23,155 bases of DNA from an uncultured Lachnospiraceae bacterium. GTDB taxonomy: Bacteria; Bacillota; Clostridia; Lachnospirales; Lachnospiraceae. Below are positions 7,948 through 15,400 of this stretch, piece after piece. Under the pieces are notes generated by a model. The model was not told the DNA's origin. It ran no database searches and worked only from the letters and a program-made list of their open reading frames with translations. The translations under genes were made by a program, and so were the position numbers. The first letter of the stretch is position 1. Each line of letters opens with the position of its first letter. The DNA lies in contig CAJTRA010000029.1 in NCBI GenBank assembly GCA_910578345.1, forward strand, positions 1 through 23,155. Direction: 5' to 3'.

Positions 7948-8982
7948 ATGGAAAAAATAACAATGAAAGATATTGCTGACGCGCTCAATATTTCCAGAGT
8001 CACCGTCAGTAAAGCATTTAATAATCAGGCCGGAGTATCAGATTCTCTCCGGGAAATGATCTTCAACAAAGCCAAAGAGCTCGGTTATACGAAACTTCCC
8101 TTTCAGTCTATGGGGCCTGCCATCTCTACCCAGGAAGAACGTACCGTAGCGCTCGTAGTGTCAAGACCAGAGTCTTCTTTCTTCTGGACCGGCATTATTC
8201 ACCGCCTGGCCCAGGAGCTTTCGGAATACAGCATCAACCTTCTATACGTCTATGTACCTTCTTCCTTTACGAAAGAGTTCGTGCTGCCTTCCATTCTTTT
8301 CAGCAATATCCTATCTGGTATTGCCGTGGTAAATGTATACGACCCTGTCATACTGGGTATGGTCAACGATATTCCTCTGCCGAAAGTTTTTCTTGATACC
8401 ATCCCCGATCTGACAGATCGTAAAATGCACGGGGATCTGCTGTTGATCGAAGGCTTCCGCACCGAGGCTGAGATTACGGATTCCCTGATTCTGGATGGCC
8501 ATAAAGAGATCGGCTTTATTGGCGATATCAGCTATGCGCAGACAAACAAGGAACGTTACCTGGGCTATCGCGACAGTATGGACAAGCGTCGGCTGCCTAT
8601 CCGCCAGGAATTCTGCTTCATCGACAGCATCGGTGTGTTTTCCTATGCTAAGCAGATTCATGCCTTTCTGGATGCTCTGACCGACTGGCCAACCGCCTTT
8701 GTATGTGTCAGCGATTATGTGGCTCATTTTGTGCAGCAATATATGGACGAAAATCCTCTGAGACTGCCCCATCCAGTCGTGTTGACCGGTTTTGACAATA
8801 CCGACGAATACCCAAACGTCTCTGGTCATATTACTACCGCCAACGTACCGACAGGCCTGCTTGGCAAACGTCTCGCACTGCAATTACTGTTTCGGACGAA
8901 CCACCCTGAGGCTCCTGAGGAGATGACTTTCATCAAGCCTTCTATCATTAAGAAGCATCGAAAGCTTTCGCCAACGACATGA
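7948..8982 (+). CDS. LacI-family transcriptional regulator
   Basis: This 344-residue protein has a LacI-type helix-turn-helix at residues 4-48. Its MKDIADALNIS and RVTVSKAFN segments mark the recognition helix and hinge approach. A periplasmic-binding-protein-like sensor domain follows to the C-terminus and ends with a short basic tail. The ATG has GGGAG seven bases upstream. It is transcribed away from the ABC/alpha-mannosidase operon, the classic layout of a local sugar-responsive repressor, so control of that operon is inferred. The inducer cannot be read from sequence. A hairpin over its stop codon may end transcription. Confidence 0.93.
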   Translation: MEKITMKDIADALNISRVTVSKAFNNQAGVSDSLREMIFNKAKELGYTKLPFQSMGPAISTQEERTVALVVSRPESSFFWTGIIHRLAQELSEYSINLLYVYVPSSFTKEFVLPSILFSNILSGIAVVNVYDPVILGMVNDIPLPKVFLDTIPDLTDRKMHGDLLLIEGFRTEAEITDSLILDGHKEIGFIGDISYAQTNKERYLGYRDSMDKRRLPIRQEFCFIDSIGVFSYAKQIHAFLDALTDWPTAFVCVSDYVAHFVQQYMDENPLRLPHPVVLTGFDNTDEYPNVSGHITTANVPTGLLGKRLALQLLFRTNHPEAPEEMTFIKPSIIKKHRKLSPTT

Positions 8983-9003
8983 CACGGGTAAATCGCCCTG
9001 TCA
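8980..9003 (+). terminator. Candidate terminator of the LacI-family gene
   Basis: TGACACGGG (8980-8988) pairs with CCCTGTCA (8996-9003) with one bulged C. A T-rich but interrupted run follows. The stem starts in the stop codon. Confidence 0.5.
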
Positions 9004-9058
9004 TTCTATTCTATTGTTGATCCTGGAAATCCTTCCATGAAAGAACTTCATGAAGACT

Positions 9059-9119
9059 AAGAAAAAATAAAATGGAGTTTTCTGTTCTCAAAACGGATGA
9101 GAGAACAGAAAACTCCATT
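9059..9119 (-). terminator. Strong terminator of the nag operon
   Basis: A perfect 19-bp inverted repeat (9071-9089 with 9101-9119) has an 11-base loop. On the minus strand it is followed by a T-rich run at 9059-9070, just after the nagA stop. In the other direction no T run follows directly, but the stem may also stop read-through from the regulator gene. Confidence 0.9.
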
Positions 9120-9126
9120 CAAATTC

Positions 9127-10266
9127 CTACGAGAGCGGCTTTCCTGCCAGAATAACCTGCTGCAGCGTAAGCCCATCTTTCTTAAGCAGTACAACATCCG
9201 CCACCTTACCCGGCGCGATGCTGCCGTGTTTATCATAAATACCGACCGATCTTGCGGAATTGACCGCCGCACACTTTACCGCAGACTCTAACGGAATCCC
9301 CATCTTAAGCACCGCCGTGCGCATACAGTCTAACAAATTCGTCACAGAACCAGCGATGGTGCCATCATGCAAGGTAGCCAGATTGCCTGTCACTTTGACT
9401 GCCTGCCCGCCTAATGTGTAATCGCCATCCTCTAAGCCCGTCGCCCGCATACTGTCACTGATCAGGATAATGCGGTCGTCTCCAAAAATCTTGAAGGTCG
9501 TCCTGACCGCAGACGGATGAATATGCACACCGTCGCAAATCAACTCCACCTCCACCTTGCGTGTATCCGCCGCCGCACCGATCGGCCCTGGCGCTCTGTG
9601 CGTGTAAGGATACATTGCATTGTACAGATGTGTCATATGGTTTGCACCATTCTCAAACGCCTTGACAGTAGTGTCATAATCTGCACAGGTGTGCGCAACA
9701 GACATGACTGCCCGATCATGGCGCTGTGCAATCAACTCCATTGCCCCTTCTTCCTCCGGTGCGATCGCCAGAAGCTTTACACGGTTCCCCGAAGCTTCAT
9801 TCAATCTGTCAAACATGGCGATATCCGGCTTGTGGATATACTCGCCATTCTGCGCTCCTTTCTTTGCAAGTGATACGAAAGGTCCCTCCATATTGATACC
9901 GTGAAAATGTGCCCTGTCCGGTTTCTCTCCCTCTTCCGCATATGCTTTTGCCGTCAGGCAGATTCCCTGCAACATCTCTTCCGAAAGCGTCATCGTAGCC
10001 GGTACGATATTCGTCACACCCACGGAGGCTTCATAAGCCGCCATTGTATCGACAGCCTCCCGCGTGCCGTCACAGAAATCATGCCCCATGCAGCCATGGA
10101 AATGAATGTCCGTCAATCCTGGGATCGCCAGACAGCCGGCGGCATTCACCTGTGTTTTATCACTCACCTTCTCCACGCAGTCTACGAAGCAGTCTCCTTC
10201 GATATAGATATCCTTTTCAAGAAATATTCCATCTTCTGTATATACACTGGCATTCTTAATGATCAT
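9127..10266 (-). CDS. nagA: N-acetylglucosamine-6-phosphate deacetylase
   Basis: This enzyme removes acetate from GlcNAc-6-phosphate to give glucosamine-6-phosphate in the cytoplasm. The 379-residue length is normal. Family residues are visible: the HFH metal motif H55/H57 (DIHFHG), E127 (NMEGPF), H192 (AHTCADYD), H213 (HLYNAM) and the catalytic D271 (SDSMRATG). The ATG at 10264-10266 has GGAG about nine bases upstream; an earlier in-frame ATG would add seven residues with no better site. It is the last gene of the nag operon, 30 bases after nagB, and is followed by a strong terminator. Confidence 0.96.
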   Translation of the reverse strand: MIIKNASVYTEDGIFLEKDIYIEGDCFVDCVEKVSDKTQVNAAGCLAIPGLTDIHFHGCMGHDFCDGTREAVDTMAAYEASVGVTNIVPATMTLSEEMLQGICLTAKAYAEEGEKPDRAHFHGINMEGPFVSLAKKGAQNGEYIHKPDIAMFDRLNEASGNRVKLLAIAPEEEGAMELIAQRHDRAVMSVAHTCADYDTTVKAFENGANHMTHLYNAMYPYTHRAPGPIGAAADTRKVEVELICDGVHIHPSAVRTTFKIFGDDRIILISDSMRATGLEDGDYTLGGQAVKVTGNLATLHDGTIAGSVTNLLDCMRTAVLKMGIPLESAVKCAAVNSARSVGIYDKHGSIAPGKVADVVLLKKDGLTLQQVILAGKPLS

Positions 10267-10296
10267 TCGGTGGTTCTCCTTTCCCAACTCATCTTT

Positions 10297-11022
10297 CTAC
10301 ATTTCTGACAGCGCTGCCTCATCCGCAACAATGATCACATCATTGTGAAGCTGCAGTACAGATCCCTGAACCTGCGGTGTGATCGGACCCGTGCAGGTTG
10401 CCTTAAGCGCCGCCGCCTTATCCTTGCCGCTGACTACAACAAGAATCTTCTTCGCCCGCATGATCGTCTTGATTCCCATCGTGTATGCCTGACGCGGCAC
10501 ATCATCGATGGATGCGAAGAATCTCTGGTTCGCCTTGATCGTTGTCTCTGTCAAGTCAACGCAATGCGTATCGGCCTCGAATACCTCACCCGGCTCGTTA
10601 AAGCCGATATGGCCATTGTGGCCAAGCCCCAGAAGCTGCAGATCAACGCCGCCCACACTGGCAACAATCCGGTCATACTCACGACACGCCTTGTCACTGT
10701 CCGCCTCCATACCATCCGGCAGGAATGTGCGTGCAGGATCCACATTCACTTTGCTGAAAAAGTTGTGGTTCATAAAGTAATAGTAGCTTTGATCATTGTC
10801 TCTCGGCAGTCCCTTATATTCATCCAGATTGACTGTCGTTACTCCTGAGAAATCGAGATCACCCTTCTCATAACCGGCCGCCAGGTTGGCATACGTTCCA
10901 ATCGGCGAAGATCCAGTGGCAAGGCCAAGCACACAATTCGGTTTCGTGATCACCTGTGCCGCAATGATCGCAGCCGCCTTTCTGCTCATATCCTCATAAT
11001 CTTTTGCTCTGATAATTCTCAT
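10297..11022 (-). CDS. nagB: Glucosamine-6-phosphate deaminase
   Basis: NagB converts glucosamine-6-phosphate to fructose-6-phosphate and ammonia, feeding amino sugars into glycolysis. The 241-residue length is typical of the short Bacillota form without the allosteric tail of the enterobacterial enzyme. Visible motifs are the phosphate loop GLATGSSP (33-40), NLDEY with the proton-shuttle D67, and GLGHNGHIGFNEPG (132-145) with the ring-opening H138 and E143. N136 stands where the E. coli enzyme has Asp. The ATG has GGAGG upstream. It follows a terminator-like hairpin after the PTS gene, so it may need read-through or a weak internal promoter. Confidence 0.97.
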   Translation of the reverse strand: MRIIRAKDYEDMSRKAAAIIAAQVITKPNCVLGLATGSSPIGTYANLAAGYEKGDLDFSGVTTVNLDEYKGLPRDNDQSYYYFMNHNFFSKVNVDPARTFLPDGMEADSDKACREYDRIVASVGGVDLQLLGLGHNGHIGFNEPGEVFEADTHCVDLTETTIKANQRFFASIDDVPRQAYTMGIKTIMRAKKILVVVSGKDKAAALKATCTGPITPQVQGSVLQLHNDVIIVADEAALSEM

Positions 11023-11076
11023 GATTCTTCCTCCATTACTAAGTGTATCCCTTAGTTTATTTCCAAATCTCTTCCG

Positions 11077-11103
11077 AAAAAACGGAGACCCGAAGGCCTC
11101 CGT
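11077..11103 (-). terminator. Intrinsic terminator between the EIICB gene and nagB
   Basis: ACGGAGGCC and GGTCTCCGT (plus-strand 11082-11103) form a 9-bp stem with a TTCG tetraloop. Six Ts follow on the minus strand at 11077-11082. It lies inside what looks like one operon, so it probably reduces nagBA expression relative to the PTS genes. The only promoter-like sequence after it is weak (TTTTTT, 17 bases, TAAACT). Confidence 0.85.
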
Positions 11104-11117
11104 TCTGCTAGGGGTTC

Positions 11118-11141
11118 GGTATTATGATGATAAATAATACC
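11118..11141 (-). repeat. Hairpin overlapping the EIICB stop codon
   Basis: GGTATTAT (11118-11125) pairs with ATAATACC (11134-11141) around an 8-base loop. No T run follows. It stands just before the terminator at 11077-11103 and may add to 3'-end stability. Confidence 0.4.
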
Positions 11142-12610
11142 TATAACATTTTCTTCATTTCATCAGCAACGAACTGAACCTTCGTACCTACGATAACCTG
11201 TACGGAATTCTTGCCAGGTCTCATAACGCCTGCCACGCCTGCCGATTTGATCTTCTTCTCATTTACCTGCGTATTATCCTTGATCTCCAGACGAAGTCTC
11301 GTGATGCAGTTGTCGAGAGAAACAACATTCTTCTTGCCGCCAAGGCCTTCCAGAATGATTGCAGCCACTTCCGTATAATCATTGTTGGCAAGAACTGCTT
11401 TCTTCTCTTCTTCCACGTCGTCGTCTTCTCTACCAGGTGTCTTTAAGTCAAACTTCACAATCGCAAAACGGAATACCAGGTAGAATACTGCAAATGCTGC
11501 AATACCTAACGGAAGGATCATCCAGGTATTCTGTGCTGCAGGCAGCGGCGCCGAGAATACAAGGTCCGTAGCTCCTGCTGAAAAACTGAATCCAGCACGG
11601 AAACCAATTAATGCAACGATCACAGTAAAGATACCATACAGCAATGCATAGATCAGATACAGTACCGGTGCAAGGAACATGAAACCAAATTCGAAAGGCT
11701 CTGTAACACCGCAGACAAACGCACAGATCGCTGCAGAAGCAACAAGACCGATCGCAACTTTCTTCTTATTATCCTTAGCAGTATGAACCATAGCCAGAGC
11801 AGCGCCAGGAATACCGAACATCATACAAGGGAAGAAACCTGACATATACATACCAAGGCTCCATGTAACATCTGCGCTGGTCTCGCCTGCCCAGAAATGG
11901 GACAGATCGCCAAGACCGATCGTATCAAACCAGAATACGTTGTTCAATGCATGATGCAGACCTGTCGGGATCAGCAATCTGTTCAAGAATGCATAGATAC
12001 CTGCGCCTACCGGCCCCAGTCCTACGATGCCCTGACCTACTGCGATCAAAGCGCCGAATACAACCGGCCATACAAACAGAAGAACTGCAGCAACAACGAT
12101 AGAGATAACACCGGAGATAATCGCAACACAGCGTTTGCCGCTGAAGAAGGATAACCAATCCGGTAATTTTGTAGATTTAAACTTGTTGTAACAGGTTGCA
12201 CCGATAATACCTGCAAGAATACCAATAAACGGATTCGCGATCTTATCAAATGCCAGCGTCTTGTTTGCGCTTTCAGCAACAGACGGCATCAATGTCGTCA
12301 CAGTACCTGTAGCAAGCAGATTGGTAAGCATCAACCAGGATGCAAATGCTGCAAGACCAGCCGTGCCATCATGGTCATCTGACATACCTACGCCCACACC
12401 GATAACAAACAGAAGAGCCATGTTATCGATCAGAGCGCCGCCCGCTTTCACCAGGAAGAATCCCAGCATGTTCAGGAATCCGCTCATCTCACCACCCTGC
12501 ATCGTCGCCGGGCACAGTGCATATCCAATTCCCATCAAAATACCACAGATCGGCAGACATGCTACGGGAAGCATCAAAGCTTTACCCAATTTCTGTAAAT
12601 ACTTCATCAT
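11141..12610 (-). CDS. nagE: PTS transporter EIICB, N-acetylglucosamine-type of the glucose family
   Basis: The 489-residue protein has an N-terminal EIIC membrane domain (about 1-385). It carries the LLIPTGLHHALNN region (212-224) and the GVTEPFEF sugar-binding motif (301-308). A charged linker leads to a C-terminal EIIB domain whose phosphocysteine is C435 (DNCITRLRLE). It would import and phosphorylate the sugar to its 6-phosphate. Linkage to nagB and nagA favours GlcNAc; glucose cannot be excluded from sequence, and some authors call the two-domain form NagP. The first of two ATGs is used, ten bases after GGGGG. No EIIA domain is attached; a separate EIIA gene lies directly upstream. Confidence 0.93.
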   Translation of the reverse strand: MMKYLQKLGKALMLPVACLPICGILMGIGYALCPATMQGGEMSGFLNMLGFFLVKAGGALIDNMALLFVIGVGVGMSDDHDGTAGLAAFASWLMLTNLLATGTVTTLMPSVAESANKTLAFDKIANPFIGILAGIIGATCYNKFKSTKLPDWLSFFSGKRCVAIISGVISIVVAAVLLFVWPVVFGALIAVGQGIVGLGPVGAGIYAFLNRLLIPTGLHHALNNVFWFDTIGLGDLSHFWAGETSADVTWSLGMYMSGFFPCMMFGIPGAALAMVHTAKDNKKKVAIGLVASAAICAFVCGVTEPFEFGFMFLAPVLYLIYALLYGIFTVIVALIGFRAGFSFSAGATDLVFSAPLPAAQNTWMILPLGIAAFAVFYLVFRFAIVKFDLKTPGREDDDVEEEKKAVLANNDYTEVAAIILEGLGGKKNVVSLDNCITRLRLEIKDNTQVNEKKIKSAGVAGVMRPGKNSVQVIVGTKVQFVADEMKKML

Positions 12611-12643
12611 ATAAATCTTACCCCCTCTAAATAATTATTCCTC

Positions 12644-12666
12644 GGTTCTACCCTAGCCATAGAACC
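12644..12666 (-). repeat. Intercistronic hairpin between EIIA and EIICB genes
   Basis: GGTTCTA (12644-12650) pairs with TAGAACC (12660-12666) with a 9-base loop, in the 125-base gap. There is no T run on the minus strand, so it is not a standard terminator. It may be an mRNA processing or stability element. Confidence 0.4.
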
Positions 12667-12735
12667 AAAACCTTTTGTATCTATATTCAATGAGCATCTG
12701 CCCACGAACATCTTAAGAACTCACTCTCCCGCGCC

Positions 12736-13224
12736 TTACTTCTCGATCGTCAGAACCACATCACCCTGAGATACGTTACCAGATTCTGCCATCTGGAACT
12801 TCGAGAATTCATCTGTATTGCAGACGACCACGGGTGTAATAATATCGTACCCCTCCGCCTTGATCTGCTCCAGATCCGCTTCCAGAAGCAGATCGCCTTT
12901 CTTGACTTTCTGCCCTTCACCGGCGTGAATCGTGAAATGCTTACCATTCAGTTTCACGGTATCGAGTCCAATATGGATCAGAATCTCTGCTCCTGAATCT
13001 CCCGTGATCGCCGCCGCATGTCCCGTCGGAAAGACCGTGCTCACCGTGCCATCCAGCGGAGCGCAGATCCTGCCGTCAGAAGGAATCACCGCCACCCCCT
13101 TACCGAGGATCTCATCGCCGAAAGTAGGGTCATTCACCTCACTGATGGCCACAAGCTTACCCGATACCGGCGCTGCGATCTCAATTCCATTGTCTTTGCC
13201 AAATAAATTTTGAAACAGTTTCAT
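12736..13224 (-). CDS. PTS EIIA component, glucose family (Crr-like)
   Basis: This 162-residue soluble protein passes phosphate from HPr to the EIIB domain. The phosphorylated histidine is H84 (EILIHIGLDTVKL) and the supporting histidine is H69 (PTGHAAA), both in place. The start has GAGGGGG upstream. It lies 18 bases after the antiterminator gene and 125 bases before the EIICB gene. This splits into separate genes what some nag transporters carry as one EIICBA chain. In Bacillota a free EIIA of this type can also serve other glucose-family transporters. Confidence 0.95.
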   Translation of the reverse strand: MKLFQNLFGKDNGIEIAAPVSGKLVAISEVNDPTFGDEILGKGVAVIPSDGRICAPLDGTVSTVFPTGHAAAITGDSGAEILIHIGLDTVKLNGKHFTIHAGEGQKVKKGDLLLEADLEQIKAEGYDIITPVVVCNTDEFSKFQMAESGNVSQGDVVLTIEK

Positions 13225-13242
13225 TTGTTTCCCCCTCTCATT

Positions 13243-14088
13243 CTATCCTGCATAGAGATCTTCCATCCGCTTAATATTCAAGGTCAGATAGATCTTCTCT
13301 TCCTCTGTCATACTGCACTGATAGGTCGTCTCTATATATTCATTGATACCATTGATAATCTGGTACTCTTCCCGGTAATTCTCTTCCACAAAGCGGTACA
13401 GCGCCTCATCCTTATGTCCGCTCATAGGCTCTTCCGAAACCAGTCTGTTGGCTAACTGTTTCAAGTCGCAGATCAGTCTGTCCTTCGGATAATTCCTGCC
13501 CTCCAGGATCGTGATATGCTGTTCAATGATCTCCATCATCTCCCGCATCATCTTGATCATCTGAAACGACTTGCCCATGACAAGGTTCGTCTCACCGTTG
13601 ATGATATGGAGCGCAATAGAAGCCGCCTCGTCTTCCACCAGTCTGCTTCCTGTCCGCTCCTCGATCAACTCCAGCGCATACCTGCCTACTGAATATTCTA
13701 CCGGGTAAAAAAGTCTCACCTCTTCAGCCAGGATATTGCCGAAATTCATTCCTGCCTGGTAACGGTCGATCACAAAACTGATATGGTCTGTCAGCGTCAG
13801 ATATACATTCTGATTCAAATTGATCTTCAGACTCTCTTTCGCATAGGAAATAACATCGTTGGCCAGTCTGATATGCTCAAGCGGCAAAGACGCCAGGAGC
13901 TCCTTAAACTGTTCCTTATCATCCATATTGTCGAGCCGAAACGTCTTCTCGATCGCTGCGCTGTCAATTTCACTGCCAGATCCCTTGCCAAAACCAATGC
14001 CCCTTCCCATGACAACCAGTTCCACGCCATTATTATCCCGCGCCTGGATAATATTATTATTGATTACCTTCTCGATACGCACTTTCAT
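13243..14088 (-). CDS. BglG/LicT-family transcription antiterminator with PRD2 histidines replaced
   Basis: The 281-residue protein has the RNA-binding CAT domain at 1-56 (KVINNNIIQA, ELVVMGRGIGF) followed by PRD1 and PRD2. PRD1 keeps both regulatory histidines, H102 (LTDHISF) and H161 (ALHIINGE). In PRD2 the positions that match LicT H207 and H269 are D208 (ICDLKQLANRL) and N271 (YLTLNIKRM), so neither can be phosphorylated. By family knowledge PRD1 phosphorylation by the cognate EIIB inhibits, and PRD2 phosphorylation by HPr activates. The protein is therefore predicted to respond to its sugar but not to HPr. The ATG has only a close, poor ribosome binding site (GAGG two bases upstream). 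A RAT and terminator precede the gene, so it should control itself and the operon. Confidence 0.94.
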   Translation of the reverse strand: MKVRIEKVINNNIIQARDNNGVELVVMGRGIGFGKGSGSEIDSAAIEKTFRLDNMDDKEQFKELLASLPLEHIRLANDVISYAKESLKINLNQNVYLTLTDHISFVIDRYQAGMNFGNILAEEVRLFYPVEYSVGRYALELIEERTGSRLVEDEAASIALHIINGETNLVMGKSFQMIKMMREMMEIIEQHITILEGRNYPKDRLICDLKQLANRLVSEEPMSGHKDEALYRFVEENYREEYQIINGINEYIETTYQCSMTEEEKIYLTLNIKRMEDLYAG

Positions 14089-14116
14089 TCCTCATCCGTT
14101 ATATCTTTTGATAATA

Positions 14117-14177
14117 AAACAAAAAAAAACCAAATACTGTAAACTGGCCTACCGGTCAATTTATGTGATCTGGTTTT
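14117..14177 (-). terminator. Leader terminator of the nag operon, alternative to the RAT
   Basis: The outer stem pairs AAAACCAGAT (minus strand of 14168-14177) with ATTTGGTTTT (14126-14135). After a 4x4 internal loop, an inner 10-bp stem with one mismatch closes on a GGTA loop at 14149-14152. A long T-rich run follows. The 5' arm shares the AAAACC of the RAT, so the two structures exclude each other. Confidence 0.9.
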
Positions 14178-14202
14178 GCCCGCTCGATTGCAGTAACAAT
14201 CC
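14172..14202 (-). promoter_or_regulatory. RAT (ribonucleic antiterminator) target of the LicT-type protein
   Basis: On the minus strand the element begins GGATTGTTACTG and ends GGGCAAAACC, with an 8-base middle. This matches the known RAT pattern of SacT/LicT targets. The CTG of the 5' arm pairs with CGG of the 3' arm using one T-G wobble. It lies between the promoter and the antiterminator gene and overlaps the terminator's 5' arm. Confidence 0.92.
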
Positions 14203-14229
14203 AAATAGTTACATTTCGCTTATAAACCG

Positions 14230-14258
14230 ATTATAGCAACGTGCACAACCAAAGTCAA
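14230..14258 (-). promoter_or_regulatory. Sigma-A promoter of the nag operon
   Basis: TTGACT (14253-14258) and a perfect TATAAT (14230-14235) are 17 bases apart. The start is near 14223, about 20 bases before the RAT, so the leader can fold as soon as it is made. The strong promoter with a conditional terminator is the standard arrangement for this type of control. Confidence 0.9.
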
Positions 14259-14418
14259 TACGTTTCCAAAATGTATTTGTCAGATTATCAAATGTGTGCA
14301 TACGATAAGCGTCTTTTTTGTATGTTTTCAACACATTTCCTCATATAGCGCGTTGCTTTTATCCATCGCAAAAACAGGCTTTGTCAGCACAACCATACCA
14401 GTCCTATTTCAATACTAT

Positions 14419-14447
14419 TTGCGAAAAAACCGTTCTTAATGCATAAT
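14419..14447 (+). promoter_or_regulatory. Promoter of the methyltransferase gene
   Basis: TTGCGA (14419-14424) and CATAAT (14442-14447) are 17 bases apart. The start near 14454 leaves a short leader of about 28 nt. It diverges from the nag promoter across about 160 bases. Confidence 0.65.
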
Positions 14448-14482
14448 AGAGTAAACGACCTGACAGAAAGGAAACAATACAG

Positions 14483-15352
14483 ATGTGGATAGCTGATACA
14501 TGGAAAGACTATGAAGTGATCGATACCTCCGGCGGTGAGAAACTGGAGCGCTGGGGAGATTATATCCTGGTACGCCCCGACCCGCAGGTCATCTGGAACA
14601 CGCCCCGGCTGGATAAACACTGGACACAGAAAAACGGCCATTATCACAGGAGTTCCAAGGGCGGCGGTGAATGGGAGTTCTTTCATCTGCCCCAGGAATG
14701 GAGCATTCACTACAAAGAACTTACCTTTCATCTGAAGCCGTTCAGCTTCAAGCATACCGGCCTTTTCCCCGAACAGGCCGTAAATTGGGACTGGTTCTCT
14801 TCCATGATCCGAGAGAGAAACCGCCCTGTTAAGGTACTCAATTTGTTCGCCTACACGGGCGGTGCGACGCTTGCCGCCGCTAAGGCTGGCGCCGCCGTGA
14901 CTCATGTGGACGCCTCCAAAGGCATGGTCAATTGGGCAAAAGAAAATGCTGCCGCTTCCGGGCTTTCGGATGCTCCGATCCGATGGCTGGTGGACGACTG
15001 CGTAAAGTTCGTAGAACGCGAGATCCGGCGCGGCAATACTTATGACGCCATCATCATGGATCCCCCCTCCTACGGACGGGGTCCCAAAGGCGAGATCTGG
15101 AAGATAGAAGAAAGCATCTTTCCCTTCCTGCGCCTGACGGCACAGCTTCTGTCGAAAGATGCCTGCTTTATGCTCATCAATTCCTATACGACCGGACTGC
15201 AGCCCGCCGTGCTGTCTTATCTGCTAAACACCGTCGTCACGCCGCAGTTCGGAGGACATGTAGAAGCCGGTGAAATCGGCCTTCCTGTAAGCTCCAACGC
15301 TTTAACCTTGCCTTGCGGCGCATCCGGACGCTGGGTCTGCACACCGCAGTAA
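14483..15352 (+). CDS. Class I SAM-dependent methyltransferase, RlmI/RlmK-like
   Basis: This 289-residue protein has a Rossmann-type methyltransferase core. The SAM-binding motif I is VLNLFAYTGGATLAAAKAG (118-136) and the catalytic-side motif is DPPSYGRGPKG (193-203). This DPPSYGRG form occurs in the 23S rRNA cytosine methyltransferase relatives of RlmI and RlmK. It lacks the N-terminal PUA RNA-binding domain of RlmI, so substrate and base are not certain. The ATG has AAAGGA about ten bases upstream and a promoter just before it. It is alone on its strand, between the nag operon and a convergent membrane-protein gene. Confidence 0.88.
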   Translation: MWIADTWKDYEVIDTSGGEKLERWGDYILVRPDPQVIWNTPRLDKHWTQKNGHYHRSSKGGGEWEFFHLPQEWSIHYKELTFHLKPFSFKHTGLFPEQAVNWDWFSSMIRERNRPVKVLNLFAYTGGATLAAAKAGAAVTHVDASKGMVNWAKENAAASGLSDAPIRWLVDDCVKFVEREIRRGNTYDAIIMDPPSYGRGPKGEIWKIEESIFPFLRLTAQLLSKDACFMLINSYTTGLQPAVLSYLLNTVVTPQFGGHVEAGEIGLPVSSNALTLPCGASGRWVCTPQ

Positions 15353-15354
15353 CC

Positions 15355-15390
15355 GGCCATCCGCTGTCTGTTCTGACAGCGCCCCATGCC
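15355..15390. terminator. Candidate hairpin between convergent genes
   Basis: CGCTGTC (15362-15368) pairs with GACAGCG (15375-15381). The stem can extend outward through GGC(C)AT with ATGCC. It fills the 48-base gap between two converging genes, as a shared terminator would, but neither side has a T run. Confidence 0.4.
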
Positions 15391-15400
15391 AGTCTGCAGA

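Noticed and set aside
14255..14268. Possible cre (CcpA) site at the nag promoter
   Set aside because: It matches the centre CG but differs from the cre consensus at three required positions, so it is too weak to claim.
14384..14905. Minus-strand open frame of 173 codons
   Set aside because: It overlaps the methyltransferase gene on the other strand, which has clear motifs, and it has no family features.
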